The position numbers were made by a program, and so were the translations under genes. Positions 35,424 to 46,180 of a stretch of 64,000 nt of DNA are shown piece by piece (position 1 is the first letter of the stretch; each line of letters starts with the position of its first letter). The notes under the pieces are model-generated. The model was not told where the DNA came from. It made no database searches and saw only the letters and a list, made by a program, of their open reading frames with translations. Source of the DNA: Dolomedes plantarius (lineage: Eukaryota > Arthropoda > Arachnida > Araneae > Dolomedidae); the NCBI GenBank assembly GCA_907164885.2, contig OU015490.1, forward strand, positions 215,145,134 through 215,209,133, written 5' to 3'.

Positions 35424-37022
35424 TACAGTGTGTAACAAAATTATAAGACCACTGTGGATTTTGTGATTTTTATTATAAATAGCATATTTTTTTTAAAATT
35501 AAATTAGGTTGATGTTAATAAATGAAATATAAAATATATGTATATCATTTTTAAGAGATATTTAATTATACTAATTATTTTATCAACAATTTCAAATTTT
35601 TCCAATCAAATATCTGTAACAAAATTATAAGACCACTAGTTAAAACAATTTTTTTTAATAAAACTAATGTGATGTTGATCCACCATTTTTCTGAATAACT
35701 TCAAGTACTCGATTTTTCATTGAATTAATTAGGTTTTCGAGCAAATATTTCGGAATTTTCTCCCATTCATCCACGATAGCTAGTTCCAATTCATACACAG
35801 TATCATACTGACGGTTATTTGCATACACTTGAGGAGCCAAATGGCCCCACAAGTTTTCGGTGGGATTCGGGTCTGGACTAAGGCTTGCCCAGTTTAAGAC
35901 CTCGATTTTTTCTTTTTGAAACCAGTTTTTAGTTGATTTAGACACATGGCATGGCGCATTGTCTTGCTGAAATTTTCAGTTTGATCCTCCTAAAAATGTG
36001 CCAAAAGGTATAAGGTGTTGGTAAAGCAGTTGTTGATAGCAAATGGAGTCCATTTTTCCAAGAACTCGCTGCAGATCACATTTCGTATCATATGCAAATG
36101 CTCCCCACACCATCACAGAGCCACCACCCACCTGTCTACTGAAGAAAACCCGAGGTTCCGTTCGTAAATTATGCCAGTAGGAAAAATTACCGTCCGGACT
36201 ATCCAAATTAATTTTTTTTTCGTCGGAAAAAATAATATTTTTCCAAGCAGCATCCCAGGTCATGACTTCCTTTGCCCACTTCAGCCTTCCTTCTTTATGA
36301 TGCTTTAACAGTCTTGGTTTTCTTTTTAATTTCCGAAGAGCAACATTTGAATTTGATCTTAAAGTGCGCCAGACTGTCATATGTGAAATAGTTTTACTTG
36401 TCTGCTGTGTTATTTTACGAGTAGACAAGTTCTGTTTCGTTGCAAGCTTGAAAATTCGTCTATTATCGCGAGCTGATAATTTACTCTTTCTGCCAGATCT
36501 TTTATACATTCCATAAAAACTCTTTTACTTAAAACGTTATGAATAGCAGTTTTAGAACGTTTAAGTATCTTACTTATTTCACGTACCGATTTTCCAGAGC
36601 CCTTATAAAACCAAATTTTTCGAACTTCTAGTTCAGATAATTTTCTTCCACGCGGCATTGTGAATTTCCTCATAAAAACAAACAAATTAAATTCTATTTT
36701 CTTTTACAATATTATCGTTTGGACTTTTTTTGTTATGTAAAGTTACAGTTTATCTACGATTTTGAAAGAAAAAATAAAATAGTTTTAAAAACGCAAGCGA
36801 TTTTAAATAAAAAAAAATAAGTGGTCTTATATTTATGTTACACCGAGATTTCAAAAAATCATTTGCTGTGTGAAATTAACTCAATTTTTTTTTCCTTTAA
36901 GCGATTTATTTGAAAAAATATAACTTTTTTCATTTGCTTCAAATTTTAAAATTACTCATTTTATGCAGTGTAATATTAAGTGAGATATTTTGGGTGGTCT
37001 TATAATTTTGTTACACACTGTA
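35424..37022 (-). mobile_element. Near-intact Tc1-like transposon with IR/DR ends
   Basis: The outer ends CAGTGTGTAACAAAATTATA (35426) and its reverse complement ending at 37020 are perfect inverted repeats for 27 bases, flanked by the TA target duplication. A second copy of the core (TGTAACAAAATTATAAGACC) lies inside each end, at about 35614 and, slightly diverged, at 36821-36843. Such paired direct repeats in each terminal repeat (IR/DR) are known from Sleeping Beauty, Minos and similar Tc1 elements, where transposase binds both. Element length is 1595 bp. It is probably the most recently active element in the window. Confidence 0.95.
35664..36658 (-). pseudogene. Tc1-like DD34E transposase, one frameshift and one stop
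   Basis: Starts at MPRGRKLSELEVRKIWF (ATG at 36658) with the first HTH (KSVREISKILKRSKTAIHNVL). A single-base frame change near 36525 leads into GRKSKLSARDNRR, the second HTH and DNA-binding linker (SHMTVWRTLRSN). The catalytic domain has IIFSDEKKINLD (first Asp), GGGSVMVWGAFAYD, an in-frame TGA at 35976-35978, QQDNAPCH (second Asp), and SPDPNPTENLWG (Glu). Exactly 34 residues separate the second Asp and the Glu, the Tc1 spacing. It ends at EVIQKNGGSTSH. All three catalytic residues survive. Length is about 331 codons, normal for the family. Confidence 0.93.
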
Positions 37023-37325
37023 GGTGTGATTGTTGTTGCATTTTGAGGTGATTTGCTTATTTTTACTGAAGGATACTCTTAAACAAGTGAATAATTTCGA
37101 TCACGACATCTCCTTTTAGCCAATTACAGACAGTTTTACAGAGAAGAGAAACTTGTTAATCTGATGGAGTACATTGTGTTCATACAAAGCTGATAATCAA
37201 TCCTTTCTGTCAGATTTTCTGGAAAGGGTGAAATACCACTAAAGCAGAAAATTGAGGACGAGAGGAGGCTGAAGAATTTACACATTAATGATGTTAAGGG
37301 TATGTGAAGTTCAAATGTGTCAAAA

Positions 37326-37381
<56 letters not shown>

Positions 37382-37534
37382 CCCCTCCTAGTGGTGAGTT
37401 TTTGAACTTTTTTTGGCGGAAAAGAAATTCCCATGACATCCTTTAAACTATTAACAAGTGTCATAACATTTAGTCCAGTGGTTTTTCTGTTATGACTATT
37501 TCAAAGTGGAACTTCAGTTATAACCATCCTGTAT

Positions 37535-37566
<32 letters not shown>

Positions 37567-37732
37567 TATATTTTATATGTTTTATATTTCCCCCCTTCAT
37601 TTTTGCCGTCCCCCTCCCCGTCCGTTTCAACCTCTTGTTTGTATGAGCGTTGTTAAGGGTTTAAAAACTTGGGAAATAATAGAAATTTTACAAATATACT
37701 AAGTTTCACTTACATTTTCCTTGATACTTTTT
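37023..37732. other. Non-coding stretch with two (TA)n tracts
   Basis: (TA)n at about 37326-37380, then (CA)n-(TA)n at about 37533-37566. No gene seen; the 3' flank of the piggyBac gene begins near its end. Confidence 0.55.
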
Positions 37733-40660
37733 TTAAGACAAACGCAATTTACAGTACACATTTACATGCTCTTGGCAAAGAAAACTTAAGCATGAAGCAC
37801 ACCTCGTTTGCGTTTTTCGATCTCTCTTTGGACCGCATTCTTTGCATCTTCCTCGTTTCAGTGTACTGCTCTTTTCTGGTTTTTCACCTGCTGCAATTGC
37901 CAATTTCTTCTTTATTGTAACGGGAATATTTTTTTTTTCATCCTAACATTTCTGTAAGGTTCGGTCAGCTGATTATCAAGTTCCTTAAGAAAAAGGCGCC
38001 TTTTGTATAATTTGTTTTGACTGTAAGAAGGATTTACATGCATAAAAACAACAAATGCATTTATTGTAGCAAGGTCAATTATATCCCGGGAACGGGCGCG
38101 CAGGGTGTGACATACCCGCTCCCATCTTTTGTTCTGTCTATTTCCCGACCCCTTGTTTAAAAGTGGACGAGTCTCGGTATAGCTGAATGTAGGGTCATGA
38201 CCTTGGACAGGCCAGGTCCGCAGACGAATCTAAAAATAGAAATTCCTGTATTTTGTGTTTCGGGTATGTTATACCCAGCGCGCCCATCATTGCCACTCGG
38301 ATTTTTTCCGCCACGGGAGTCAGACGCCTTACAAATATGGCGCTTAATCTCACGTACGACGAAGAAATGAAGCGTTTGAGAACTTTGATGATACAGTTTT
38401 GACGGATGAAGAAAGTTTATTTGATAACGAAGAAGAATTTGATAATGATGAAGAATATAATAGCAATCATGATTCATCAACAGACGGTGACACAGATATT
38501 GAAGTAGATTTTGTCAAATCAAAGATAGAATCGTCAAATCAAAATGATTTTTATGTTGGACGAGATAAAAAAAATGGAAAAAAGAGAAATTTCGTACTAA
38601 TGTACGAGTTTCTGCAAAAACTCCACCATCTCAATATGAAAGCAGACGCGCTTTCCTGAAGCATTTGGGTTTGCAGCTTATCGAAGATTACAGAGAGAAT
38701 AGAAGCCACCAAGCGATGCTTCCAAAAAGTATAAAAGAAAAATTGAACCATGAAAAAGAAATGGAACCCCCTAATAAGAAGGCAAAAACAGTTTACAAAA
38801 GGTGTACTGAATGCCCAAATAAGAAAAACCGCAAGACACGATTTACGTGTGAAAAATGTCAAAAAAATATATGCATGGAGCATATGGCTTCTATCTGTAG
38901 AAAATGCACGAGGTAATTGTAAATAGCCTTTATTCGCATTAAAAATGGTATTAAATGTATCTTATTCTTTAATTTAGTTATAAAAATAATTTTGCACACC
39001 ATTTATGATGTACAGAGCAAAAAAAAACAAAAAAACGTTCGGGTATGAGATACCCTGCGTGTCAACTCCCGTTCGTTTTTTTCGCGCGCCTGCTCCCGGG
39101 ATATTTTAGAATAAATACACAGGTCATCTCCTAGTTCCCCTTTTTCATGTATACGTGGCAGCTAATTTATCACTAGCATCTACTCCACCTTTAGTTTCAT
39201 TATAACATACAGATATTTCTGGTTTCTTTCCTTTCTAGTGTGAAACTTTGGCCTCATGGTGCATAGTTGAAAGGAGGATTACCGATTTATTTATTTTTGG
39301 CACGTATGAAACAAGAGTCTAATCCGGTTGAAAACCAAATAATGAGGAAAATGTTTCTATATTACGTGATTATTGAAATGCAGACGGAATAAATGTTTTT
39401 TTTTTTTTTCTGAGGGTTCCAAAGGTAGTTAATTTTTTCTTCAAAAATTCTTTAGCAGGGATATAATCTGTGAAGAAATTATCAACTGTAGTATTTCGAT
39501 CGGTACCCTCAATCGAATTTGCTAAGCGCAATACAACATTTCTTCCTTGATTTTGTCTTTCTCACCACCAGAAGGCTTTTCAGTATAGGTTTCAGCAGTG
39601 CAAACATACGCTGTTTTAACCTCAGACATCAACCACACTTTAATTCCGTATTTCACTCTTGACTTTGATGGTAAATATTGTCGAAATGAACATTTACCAC
39701 GGAAAGGCACAAGCTGTTCGTCAATTGTTACATTTTCGTAAGGAACGAACATCTTTGGCAATTGTAAAATAAAGATATCAAATATTGATCTTATTGCAGC
39801 TAGCTTATATACACGACGTCGATTTGCTCTACTTTCTTTGTCATCAAATCTAAGAAATTGTCTAATAATTTCAAAACGCTGCAGAGACATAGTTACACGA
39901 AAAATGTCCCGACCATCTTTTTCGCTCCATAACTCTTTCAGAGATTCTCCTGCTGACCTATGGACTCCAGCCAAAATTAGCAAACCTGTTAAAAAATGAA
40001 TGAAAATAACTCAAAAATTAAAAAAAAGTTTAATCAGTTTCAAATCATGCAATTATTTATATTTTATTTCAACTAATAAATAATTTTTTGTGAAAAAAGT
40101 TTCAGATTTTTTTACCTATATAAGTTTCAAGTTCCTCAGCAGAAATCAATGTGTAGGTTTTAATCTTTTCTGAACGCACTCTCTTCATTTCTCGGTTAAT
40201 TAATTTCATCATGTCATTTGTCAAGAAAAGCTTCATTGCTGACACGGGGTGTTCATTTATCCGCTCAATTGCAAAACGTGTAGGACCAGGGGTTAATTTC
40301 ATAATTTTATGTTGTCTGTAAAGTCAAAACAGAAGTCCGAAATTTTCAAATATAGTAAAATAAATAAGAATAAATGAAATAAAATAAATATCAAATAATA
40401 ATAAATTGGAATTATGTGCTAGTACATACCGTTTTTTTTATGTAGATGGAGGGAATTTACTCCTTTCGGTTTTGTTACGACTAACGAAGGAAGATGGTGA
40501 CCGCACAGTTTCTTCTTTGGTATCAGAAATATCCGTTTTCTTATTATCCTCTTCGATGGATAAGTGATCAGATTCATCAGTTTCATTCAAACAATTATCA
40601 CTTCCTTCATCAGATTGATCACTGAGCTCTTGCAAAAGCTTTCTGATTTCTTTCTCAGTA
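37733..40660 (-). pseudogene. piggyBac-like transposase gene with two introns, broken by nested insertions
   Basis: The minus-strand gene starts in an acidic N-terminus (LLQELSDQSDEGSDN, 40660 downward). An intron follows from about 40435 (GTATGT) to 40315 (TTTACAG). Then comes KLTPGPTRFAIERINEHPVS to ETYIG, a second short intron with GTAAAA and TTTTTAACAG ends (about 40108 to 39993), then LLILAGVHRSAGESLKELW. The three catalytic aspartates are visible: TIDEQLVPFRGKCSF (about 39720), TTVDNFFTD (about 39480) and TKGGVDASDKLA (about 39185). The DDE domain decays after 39522 (frameshifts, stops). It is then interrupted by the 38085-39100 insertion and resumes with IDLATINAFVVFMHVN. It ends in the family's C-terminal cysteine-rich finger (RCKECGPKRD, TRCASCLSFLCQEH), with stop at 37733. 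The extreme N-terminus is separated by a hAT element. Terminal repeats of this copy were not identified. Confidence 0.85.
38081..39104 (+). mobile_element. Internally deleted piggyBac-type element nested in the piggyBac gene
   Basis: The ends CCCGGGAACGGGCGCGC (38085) and GCGCGCCTGCTCCCGGG (to 39100) are flanked by ATAT on both sides (38081-38084, 39101-39104). Removing the 1016-bp insert and one ATAT restores the piggyBac reading frame at ...NIIDLATINA. Its own plus-strand frames read an acidic N-terminus (TDEESLFDNEEEFDNDEEYN, 38402). After a frame slip at a poly-A run come FLKHLGLQLIEDYRENRSHQ and a cysteine finger (RCTECPNKKN, TRFTCEKCQKNICMEHM) to a stop at 38916. That is a piggyBac N-terminus joined to a piggyBac C-terminus with the catalytic core deleted. 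ATAT rather than TTAA is an unusual target for this superfamily. Confidence 0.8.
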
Positions 40661-41539
40661 GTAGTGATGCGACATCGATAACCAAACATCGATGTTTTGA
40701 AACATCGATATTCAATATTAAAACATCGATGCTAATAAAACATCGACCAAAAACCATCGATGTTTCTAAACATCGATGTTTTTGAACATCTATTTTTTAA
40801 AACTGGTTTAGTAATCTCTAACATTAATGTTACTTCCATTAGTCGTGGGGGAGGGGGTGATTTAATTTTACTCTCTGATTGGGCAGGCACAAATGACAAA
40901 AACTTGATTGCTTTGGGCTGCATTGATGACTCAAAATTCTCGTTGTAAATACCGCCATGTTTTGCCTTCAAATGTCCAGATAAATTCGTGGTATTGCCAG
41001 AAGTTTTGAGGGACTTAAGGCAAATATTGCATTTCGCCAATTTGTCAGTGGTTTTGTAAAAATATTTCCAAACGGTACTTTTGGGAGGCATCTTACTAAT
41101 AATATTAACGTCAACTTATATAAAACCAGAACAAAACAAAAACTTAAATGGATGCACTCTTGTATATACTATTTGTAAAATAAAACCCCATGGAAGGTTC
41201 TGGAGTGTCAGGAACATTCCAAGCGCTCTGATTGGTTCATTGGTTGTTAATTGCCATTTGTATCTTTGCTAAGGAATCATTCCCCCTATTGTATTCGTCC
41301 TTTTCAGAATTTAGACTTACATTTACTGAGTGTGAAAATTATGCTACGTGGTAATTTTTTTTTATTATGCTACTTTTTCATTTAAAAATAACATCGAGAC
41401 AACGTAAAACATCGAGCACAAAACATCGATGTTAAAAAAACATCGGCTTCAATAAATCGATGTTTAAAACATCGATGTTTTTATCAAAACATCGATGTTT
41501 CGAAAACATCGACATCGATGTCGCATCACTATTCAGTAG
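40654..41539 (-). mobile_element. hAT-type element with BED finger and ATCGAT subterminal repeats
   Basis: The ends TAGTGATGCGACATCGAT (40662) and ATCGATGTCGCATCACTA (to 41531) are inverted repeats. The 8-bp flanks CTCAGTAG and TTCAGTAG match at seven of eight positions, the hAT target length. About 15 copies or half-copies of AACATCGATGTT fill the 130 bp inside each end, in both orientations; they are probably transposase-binding sites. The insertion separates the piggyBac gene from its 5' part. Confidence 0.9.
40732..41091 (-). pseudogene. BED-type zinc finger fragment of a hAT transposase
   Basis: The frame starts MPPKSTVWKYFYKTTDKLAK and continues CNICLKSLKTSGNTTNLSGH and LKAKHG. This is the Cx2C...Hx4H pattern of the BED finger that opens many hAT transposases and binds DNA. 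After about 75 residues it runs into the terminal repeat region and stops. No RNase H-like catalytic domain or dimerisation domain is present, so the element is non-autonomous and only a DNA-binding peptide could be made. Confidence 0.85.
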
Positions 41540-41924
41540 GACCACGCTTACTAGGCAAAATATTGTAAAATAAAATGGCAAAACACGTCAAACAAGTAGA
41601 ATGTGATAAGTGTATATCAGTATCGTAGCGCCATCTATTAATTATTATCCGAAATACAGACCATCCAAAAATAATAAATTCCTTTTTATGCATTTCTGTG
41701 AATATTACTGAAATGGGTCGATTAGACCCATTCAGGTAAAATGTCACATTTTTTTGTTGCTAAAAAAGAACAATTCTCCAAGTCTGAAAAAGGTATAAAC
41801 TAAACAAATTTATCTATTTCAGGAATACTCAAAAAATAAGCTGTCATAATTAATATCCATGGGAGCTATCATGAACTAAATTATGAAAATGGTTTGATTT
41901 GACCCATTCAGGGTAGGAAGGATA

Positions 41925-42006
<82 letters not shown>

Positions 42007-42712
42007 ATATTGAAGTGAAGTAAATATATTCCAAAACAGGGTGTCTTTATTACCTGATTAAAGTTTCTTGAAAAATAAATAAACAAACATGTTTTTCAAA
42101 ACTACACGAAAAACAAAGTAATATTTCTCATTACTTCTAAAATCTTATAAAACCTTCATCCTTCTTTTTATCTTCGACTTCTGAAACTTTCTCCCTAACT
42201 ATTTATGACATTTCGATCTCTTCTAACTAATGTCAAACTTTTTTGACGGAATAATGAACCACTTTCCTTTACGTGTAATATTTGTTTCGGTTTATTTTAA
42301 ATTGCCCATACAATGATGGATTATTTCAAGTACTCCTTCATCTAACTTGTTTCTAACTATGTTTTAAATATGGTAAAGTAAATGATGTCGGTATACGGGA
42401 CAATAAATAAACTATGAATGATCTTTTCTAATTTATTCTATTGTTTATGGAATAAAATCAGGAAATTTTTGATTAAAATGTTACAGCGAAATGATAAGGT
42501 ATGAAATTAAAACCATAGTTACTAATTACGCACGAAGATAATTTCCATAATGTACAGGAATATTTTGTATTAGGAATACATTAATATATTCAGAGTACAA
42601 TCCATATGAAATGCAAAAAAATAAATGGACAATAAGTGAAATACACAAACTTGAATAAAAATCTATAGTCATTTATCGAGTGTTGTTTATTTCTTTCTTG
42701 AAGTAAGATTTA
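41540..42712. other. Non-coding stretch with (TA)n
   Basis: (TA)n at 41927-42005. The pair AATGGGTCGATTAGACCCATT (41712) and TGACCCATTCAGGGTA (41909) are GACCCATT-containing motifs that may belong to an element end. No gene recognised. Confidence 0.5.
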
Positions 42713-42716
42713 AGAA

Positions 42717-43050
42717 TGGGTCCAACGTAACCTAGTGGTAACGTGTCGGCTTTCGATGCTGACGGTGCTCGGTTCGAATCCAGAAAAGAGTCATTAAATA
42801 CCTCCATGTCTAGACCAGATATCGAAAAGTTAAATCCGTAGACCGGGCAGTCCCTCTATAAGGTCTAAGAGGGGAGGACATGATATGATTCCCCTAGATA
42901 TCCCCCTTAGGGAGGGGGGAGGGACTACGTCAAAACTGAGGTGGCACCTGGTTAAATCGGACTCCGACCCTTATATGGCCATTATAAACCCGAGTCATAC
43001 TCCTCAGCCCGCTAGCCTATATTTACCCAGTCAGGAATGCTTTCAGACAA
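42717..43050 (+). mobile_element. tRNA-derived SINE (Arg-TCG-like head)
   Basis: Box A-like TAACCTAGTGGTAACG (42728) and a perfect box B GGTTCGAATCC (42771-42781) are spaced as in a tRNA. The anticodon arm GTCGGC-TTTCGAT-GCTGAC pairs over six bases with TCG at the anticodon position. There is no acceptor-stem match or tRNA 3' end. A 260-bp body follows (including AGACCGGGCAGTCCC, GAGGTGGCACCTGG and ACCCGAGTCATACTCC), so this is a retroposed SINE and not a tRNA gene. The fragment at 28351-28458 is a relative. Confidence 0.8.
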
Positions 43051-43186
43051 TCCCTACTCCATAACCCTTTCTTGATTACGATACAAACTCTTAGATTTCC
43101 ACTAGAATTTAACTATTGATTGAATTAGTAGTAAAACATTAAAAATACATATTTAATTTAATAATCCAGTTCTCGTTTGATACATT
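43051..43186. other. Short non-coding interval
   Basis: AT-rich SINE flank; nothing recognised. Confidence 0.4.
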
Positions 43187-43222
43187 AACCTTTTATCTAC
43201 TGGTGGTACTTAAAAGTACCAC
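43187..43222. mobile_element. Element end: TTAACC plus a terminal palindrome
   Basis: TTAACCTTTTATCTACTG is followed by GTGGTACTTAAAAGTACCAC (43203-43222), a near-perfect palindrome. The 61.25 kb element begins with the same architecture: TTAACCTATTAGTGCC, then a palindrome centred on TTTTAAAA. Probably a piggyBac-type MITE end; the opposite end was not found. Confidence 0.45.
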
Positions 43223-43587
43223 TTTCTTTAAAAACCTATAAAATAGCCTCTATTCGTATATTGCTGATGGGACTGTAAAATTATAAATGCTTTATCCTTT
43301 CCTTATCCTCACTAGATAGTAGTAGCAGTTTTAACTAGCCAATATTTGGATGTAAAATTCGAATACAAAGTGCAAGTAGCTTTATTTCTATGAAAGCGAA
43401 ATTCTACATAAAGCATCTGCATTTAAAGTTCAAAGGTAAGCACAGTAAGACGCATTTACCATACTGCTTACTAAAAAAATTTGTAAGCAACATTAAAAGA
43501 AGTATATATTACGTGCTCCTGTAAAATGAATTGGATGTAAACAATATAATAGGAAAAACATATCTGAAGGCAAACTAGACAGCAATG

Positions 43588-43880
43588 GAGGTTGCTGCCG
43601 GTTGTGTCTTTCCAACATGCCCTAAATGTTCTCTATAGGGTTCAGATCTGCACATTGCGGTGTATGTCTGAAATCAGATTCATTCTCAGTAAACCACTCT
43701 TTAACATTTCTTGGATGGGAATATTATCGTCCACAATTGACCTGTCACTTCGGCATAAAAATGCAATATTGCAGGATGGCCTTGACCTGATACGATTTTT
43801 ACTAATCCGTAGATAAAAACCCGACCTTCCATAAACACAAGGGGAGTAGTACCAAACCAGCAGAACCCACACTATGATAT
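43588..43880 (-). pseudogene. Tc1-like transposase fragment
   Basis: Minus-strand pieces in shifting frames: TTPLVFMEGRVFIYG, VDDNIPI (second catalytic Asp region), KEWFTENESDF, then HTPQCADLNPIENI with a stop where relatives have tryptophan, then GMLERHNRQQPP. The order matches the C-terminal half of Tc1 transposases ending in the catalytic Glu of NPIEN. It is a different lineage from the 35.4 kb element. No terminal repeats were found. Confidence 0.7.
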
Positions 43881-43894
43881 ACCCACCAAGCCGA

Positions 43895-44524
43895 TCACGG
43901 GCTCAATTGATTTCGATTTACGCCTGTCTGTCAAAGACACCCACCCAAAACCTTCAACTAACAAGTAAAGATGGGTTCAAGTTTTCTTGGGGTTCTTTGG
44001 CAGATTCCAAAGTGTCCCATAATTGGCCTGACTACACCAAGTTCTTCGAAAATTCAGGATATCCATTTACGCCGTTCCCGAAACCGCTGCAAAAAAAAAC
44101 TTCCCTGTTCTTTTTAGAAATGGGAGGTTTCTAAGGAAGCCTGAGGCTGCCTATACTGAGTCTTTGCATTGTTCTGGAGCATTGCCCTGGTTGAGATCGG
44201 TGGGCAAGAACCTTCAACAGTTTCTACTCTGTTGACTCCTTTCTCTGCCTTGCCGGACAATGGCCTAATTACTAGGGAGCTGGCATTCGGTATCAGAATC
44301 TGTAAGTTCGATTCCTACACTTGGCAGGGACATTTGCAGCCATCCTGAATATGGTTTAAGCAGTAGGTCCCAGTCTAATTACCACTCATGTAGCAAAAGG
44401 TAGTCTGTAGAGCTCCGAACCAAAACAATCCAAACCTTTTTTTCTGCTGTTCATGTCGTCTGAGACGCCGCCAATCATAGGCTTGATTGATTGATTTCTA
44501 TTTACGCCTTTATGTCAATGACTA
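43895..44524 (+). mobile_element. tRNA-derived SINE with a repeated 3' segment
   Basis: Box A-like TGGCCTAATTACTAGGGAG (44261) and box B AGTTCGATTCC (44305-44315) mark a tRNA-like head. The body runs to about 44524, ending in GATTGATTTCTATTTACGCC then TTTATGTCAATGAC. A similar segment, AATTGATTTCGATTTACGCC then TGTCTGTCAAAGAC, occurs earlier at about 43905-43945 without a head. Two copies of the 3' region thus lie about 580 bp apart in the same orientation. A coding-like frame at 43874-44134 has no recognisable motif. Confidence 0.6.
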
Positions 44525-45460
44525 TATGTTATGTTTCTAAATGTTAAACAATTTGGATATCTCAACTTTTTATACACCAGGGATTTTTCTGTTGGGGCAA
44601 ATGAATCTGCTTCCAAACCGGCTCCCCAAATTATACCTTTTTCAAACAGACAACTCTCGTTTTACCCGCTTAGCTCAACCTATCTTGGCAAAAAAAAATT
44701 CATCCATAGCGATCGAATTTCGGTATTCTGGTCACGTGTAATACAATGACCTAAGTATTTTGCATACATTTATAATACAAGGTGTATAAAGAATATACGT
44801 TGCATGCAACCAGTTACGTTTATTTATAAAAATGTTCACGTGTTTCTAATTCACTGGCCGGTGTATGTATAATAATGTGCAATCGAAAGCCATGATTTTT
44901 TTTTAAGTGTACATAATTTAAATAAGCTTAAAAAAACCCATGATGTACATTTAATAGAGTACACCACAAAAATATTAAAAGGTTAATAAAGAGACAAACA
45001 AAGCTCATATTTTAAGCTGAAAACTTATATATGGTGGAAAAAAATTAAGAAATGCTACTATAAAAAACAAATCTGTGAAACCAATTGGAACATCATCAAA
45101 TTTGAATGCAGTCTCTTTATTTAATTTGCTTATTTTGAATTTTGTCTTTTACTTCCATTTATAATTCAATTTGCTTATCACGAATTTAATTACATGGAAA
45201 TTTACTCTCACTTATTCTATTTCAATTTGAAAAAAAAACCACACAATGACAATACACACAAAAACAAACAAAAAAACCCATTTGAATTGAATAGTTGATG
45301 CAAGAAATAAAATGATTTTTCTTTTGTGAAAACTATGAAATGAAACGTTCTTGATTGAACATGAAAATAATGTTCCTCTTGCCAAAGTACCTTATCTGTT
45401 TTAAGAGACCTTACATGCATTAAAAATAATAAAAATAAATTAACGCTCATACGTATAGAA
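44525..45460. other. Non-coding stretch
   Basis: No recognisable gene. Frames at 44531-44749 have no known motif. Confidence 0.5.

Positions 45461-45512
<52 letters not shown>
45461..45512. repeat. (TA)n microsatellite
   Basis: Pure TA tract of about 50 bases. Confidence 0.95.
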
Positions 45513-45517
<5 letters not shown>

Positions 45518-45689
45518 CATGTATACTTACATATACACTCTATAACACAAAAAAATATCGATGAACCTAAAAGGAGTTGTCACGTTGCGACAAAAATTAG
45601 TGGATGTGACGAATAAGCACAGAAAACAGAGGATTAAAGTTTCAGAAGACTTGAACAATTTATTCAAGAGTTTGATTGTTACAAAGTGA

Positions 45690-46010
45690 GGAAGTCAATA
45701 CAGCGTTGGTTCTTCTATGGCCTGGAGTACCCCGGCGTGATATAGAATGATAAAGGTCCCGGATGGTGTCCAGCGCGATTTCTTGCTAATTGTCTCCAAC
45801 TGTAAGACTAAATCGGCAACATTCGGGGATAGTTGCAATCGTCTTCCCATCACGTCCAAAATTCGCTCTATTGAGGTGAGATTAGGTGACCCAGCGAAGT
45901 GTTCGGTAAGCTTGAAGACAATTCATTGCAACATGTGCCATATGCGTCCAAACATTATCTTGTTGAAAAGTTATTCTTGGGACTGAAGAGTGTTATGAAG
46001 CCTTTCACGA
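45690..46010 (-). pseudogene. Tc1-like transposase C-terminal fragment
   Basis: Minus strand, in two frames: AGSPNLTSIERILDVMGRRL (last catalytic Glu in the SPxLxxIE box), then VADLVLQLETI and QEIALDTIRDLYHSI. This is the standard C-terminus of Tc1 transposases with a PNxxDL and a final DTIRxLYxSM block. No N-terminal half lies next to it. The fragment at 49880-50720 lacks exactly this part, but the two are 4 kb apart with other elements between, so they need not be one copy. Confidence 0.7.
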
Positions 46011-46180
46011 AACCTGTTTTAAGGACAGATTACACTGGTTGACAAAAAATAACTTTTTTTCTTTCACAAGAATTAAAATAACAGATTCTAAAAGTATTTT
46101 TCGTGCTGAATTCAAATATTATTTCAGTTTTTCCCCATCGGGCAAGAGTTTTGTGCGATATTCATTTGAATATTTTATAA

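Noticed and set aside
38399..38916. Independent host gene with an acidic N-terminus and zinc finger
   Set aside because: It lies inside matched inverted ends with ATAT duplications, and its two halves correspond to the ends of a piggyBac transposase.
42717..42790. Possible functional tRNA-Arg (TCG) gene
   Set aside because: A-box, B-box and anticodon arm are convincing, but there is no matching acceptor stem and a SINE body follows directly.
43203..43222. Transcription terminator hairpin
   Set aside because: Rho-independent terminators do not apply here, and the palindrome shares TTAACC geometry with a transposon end.
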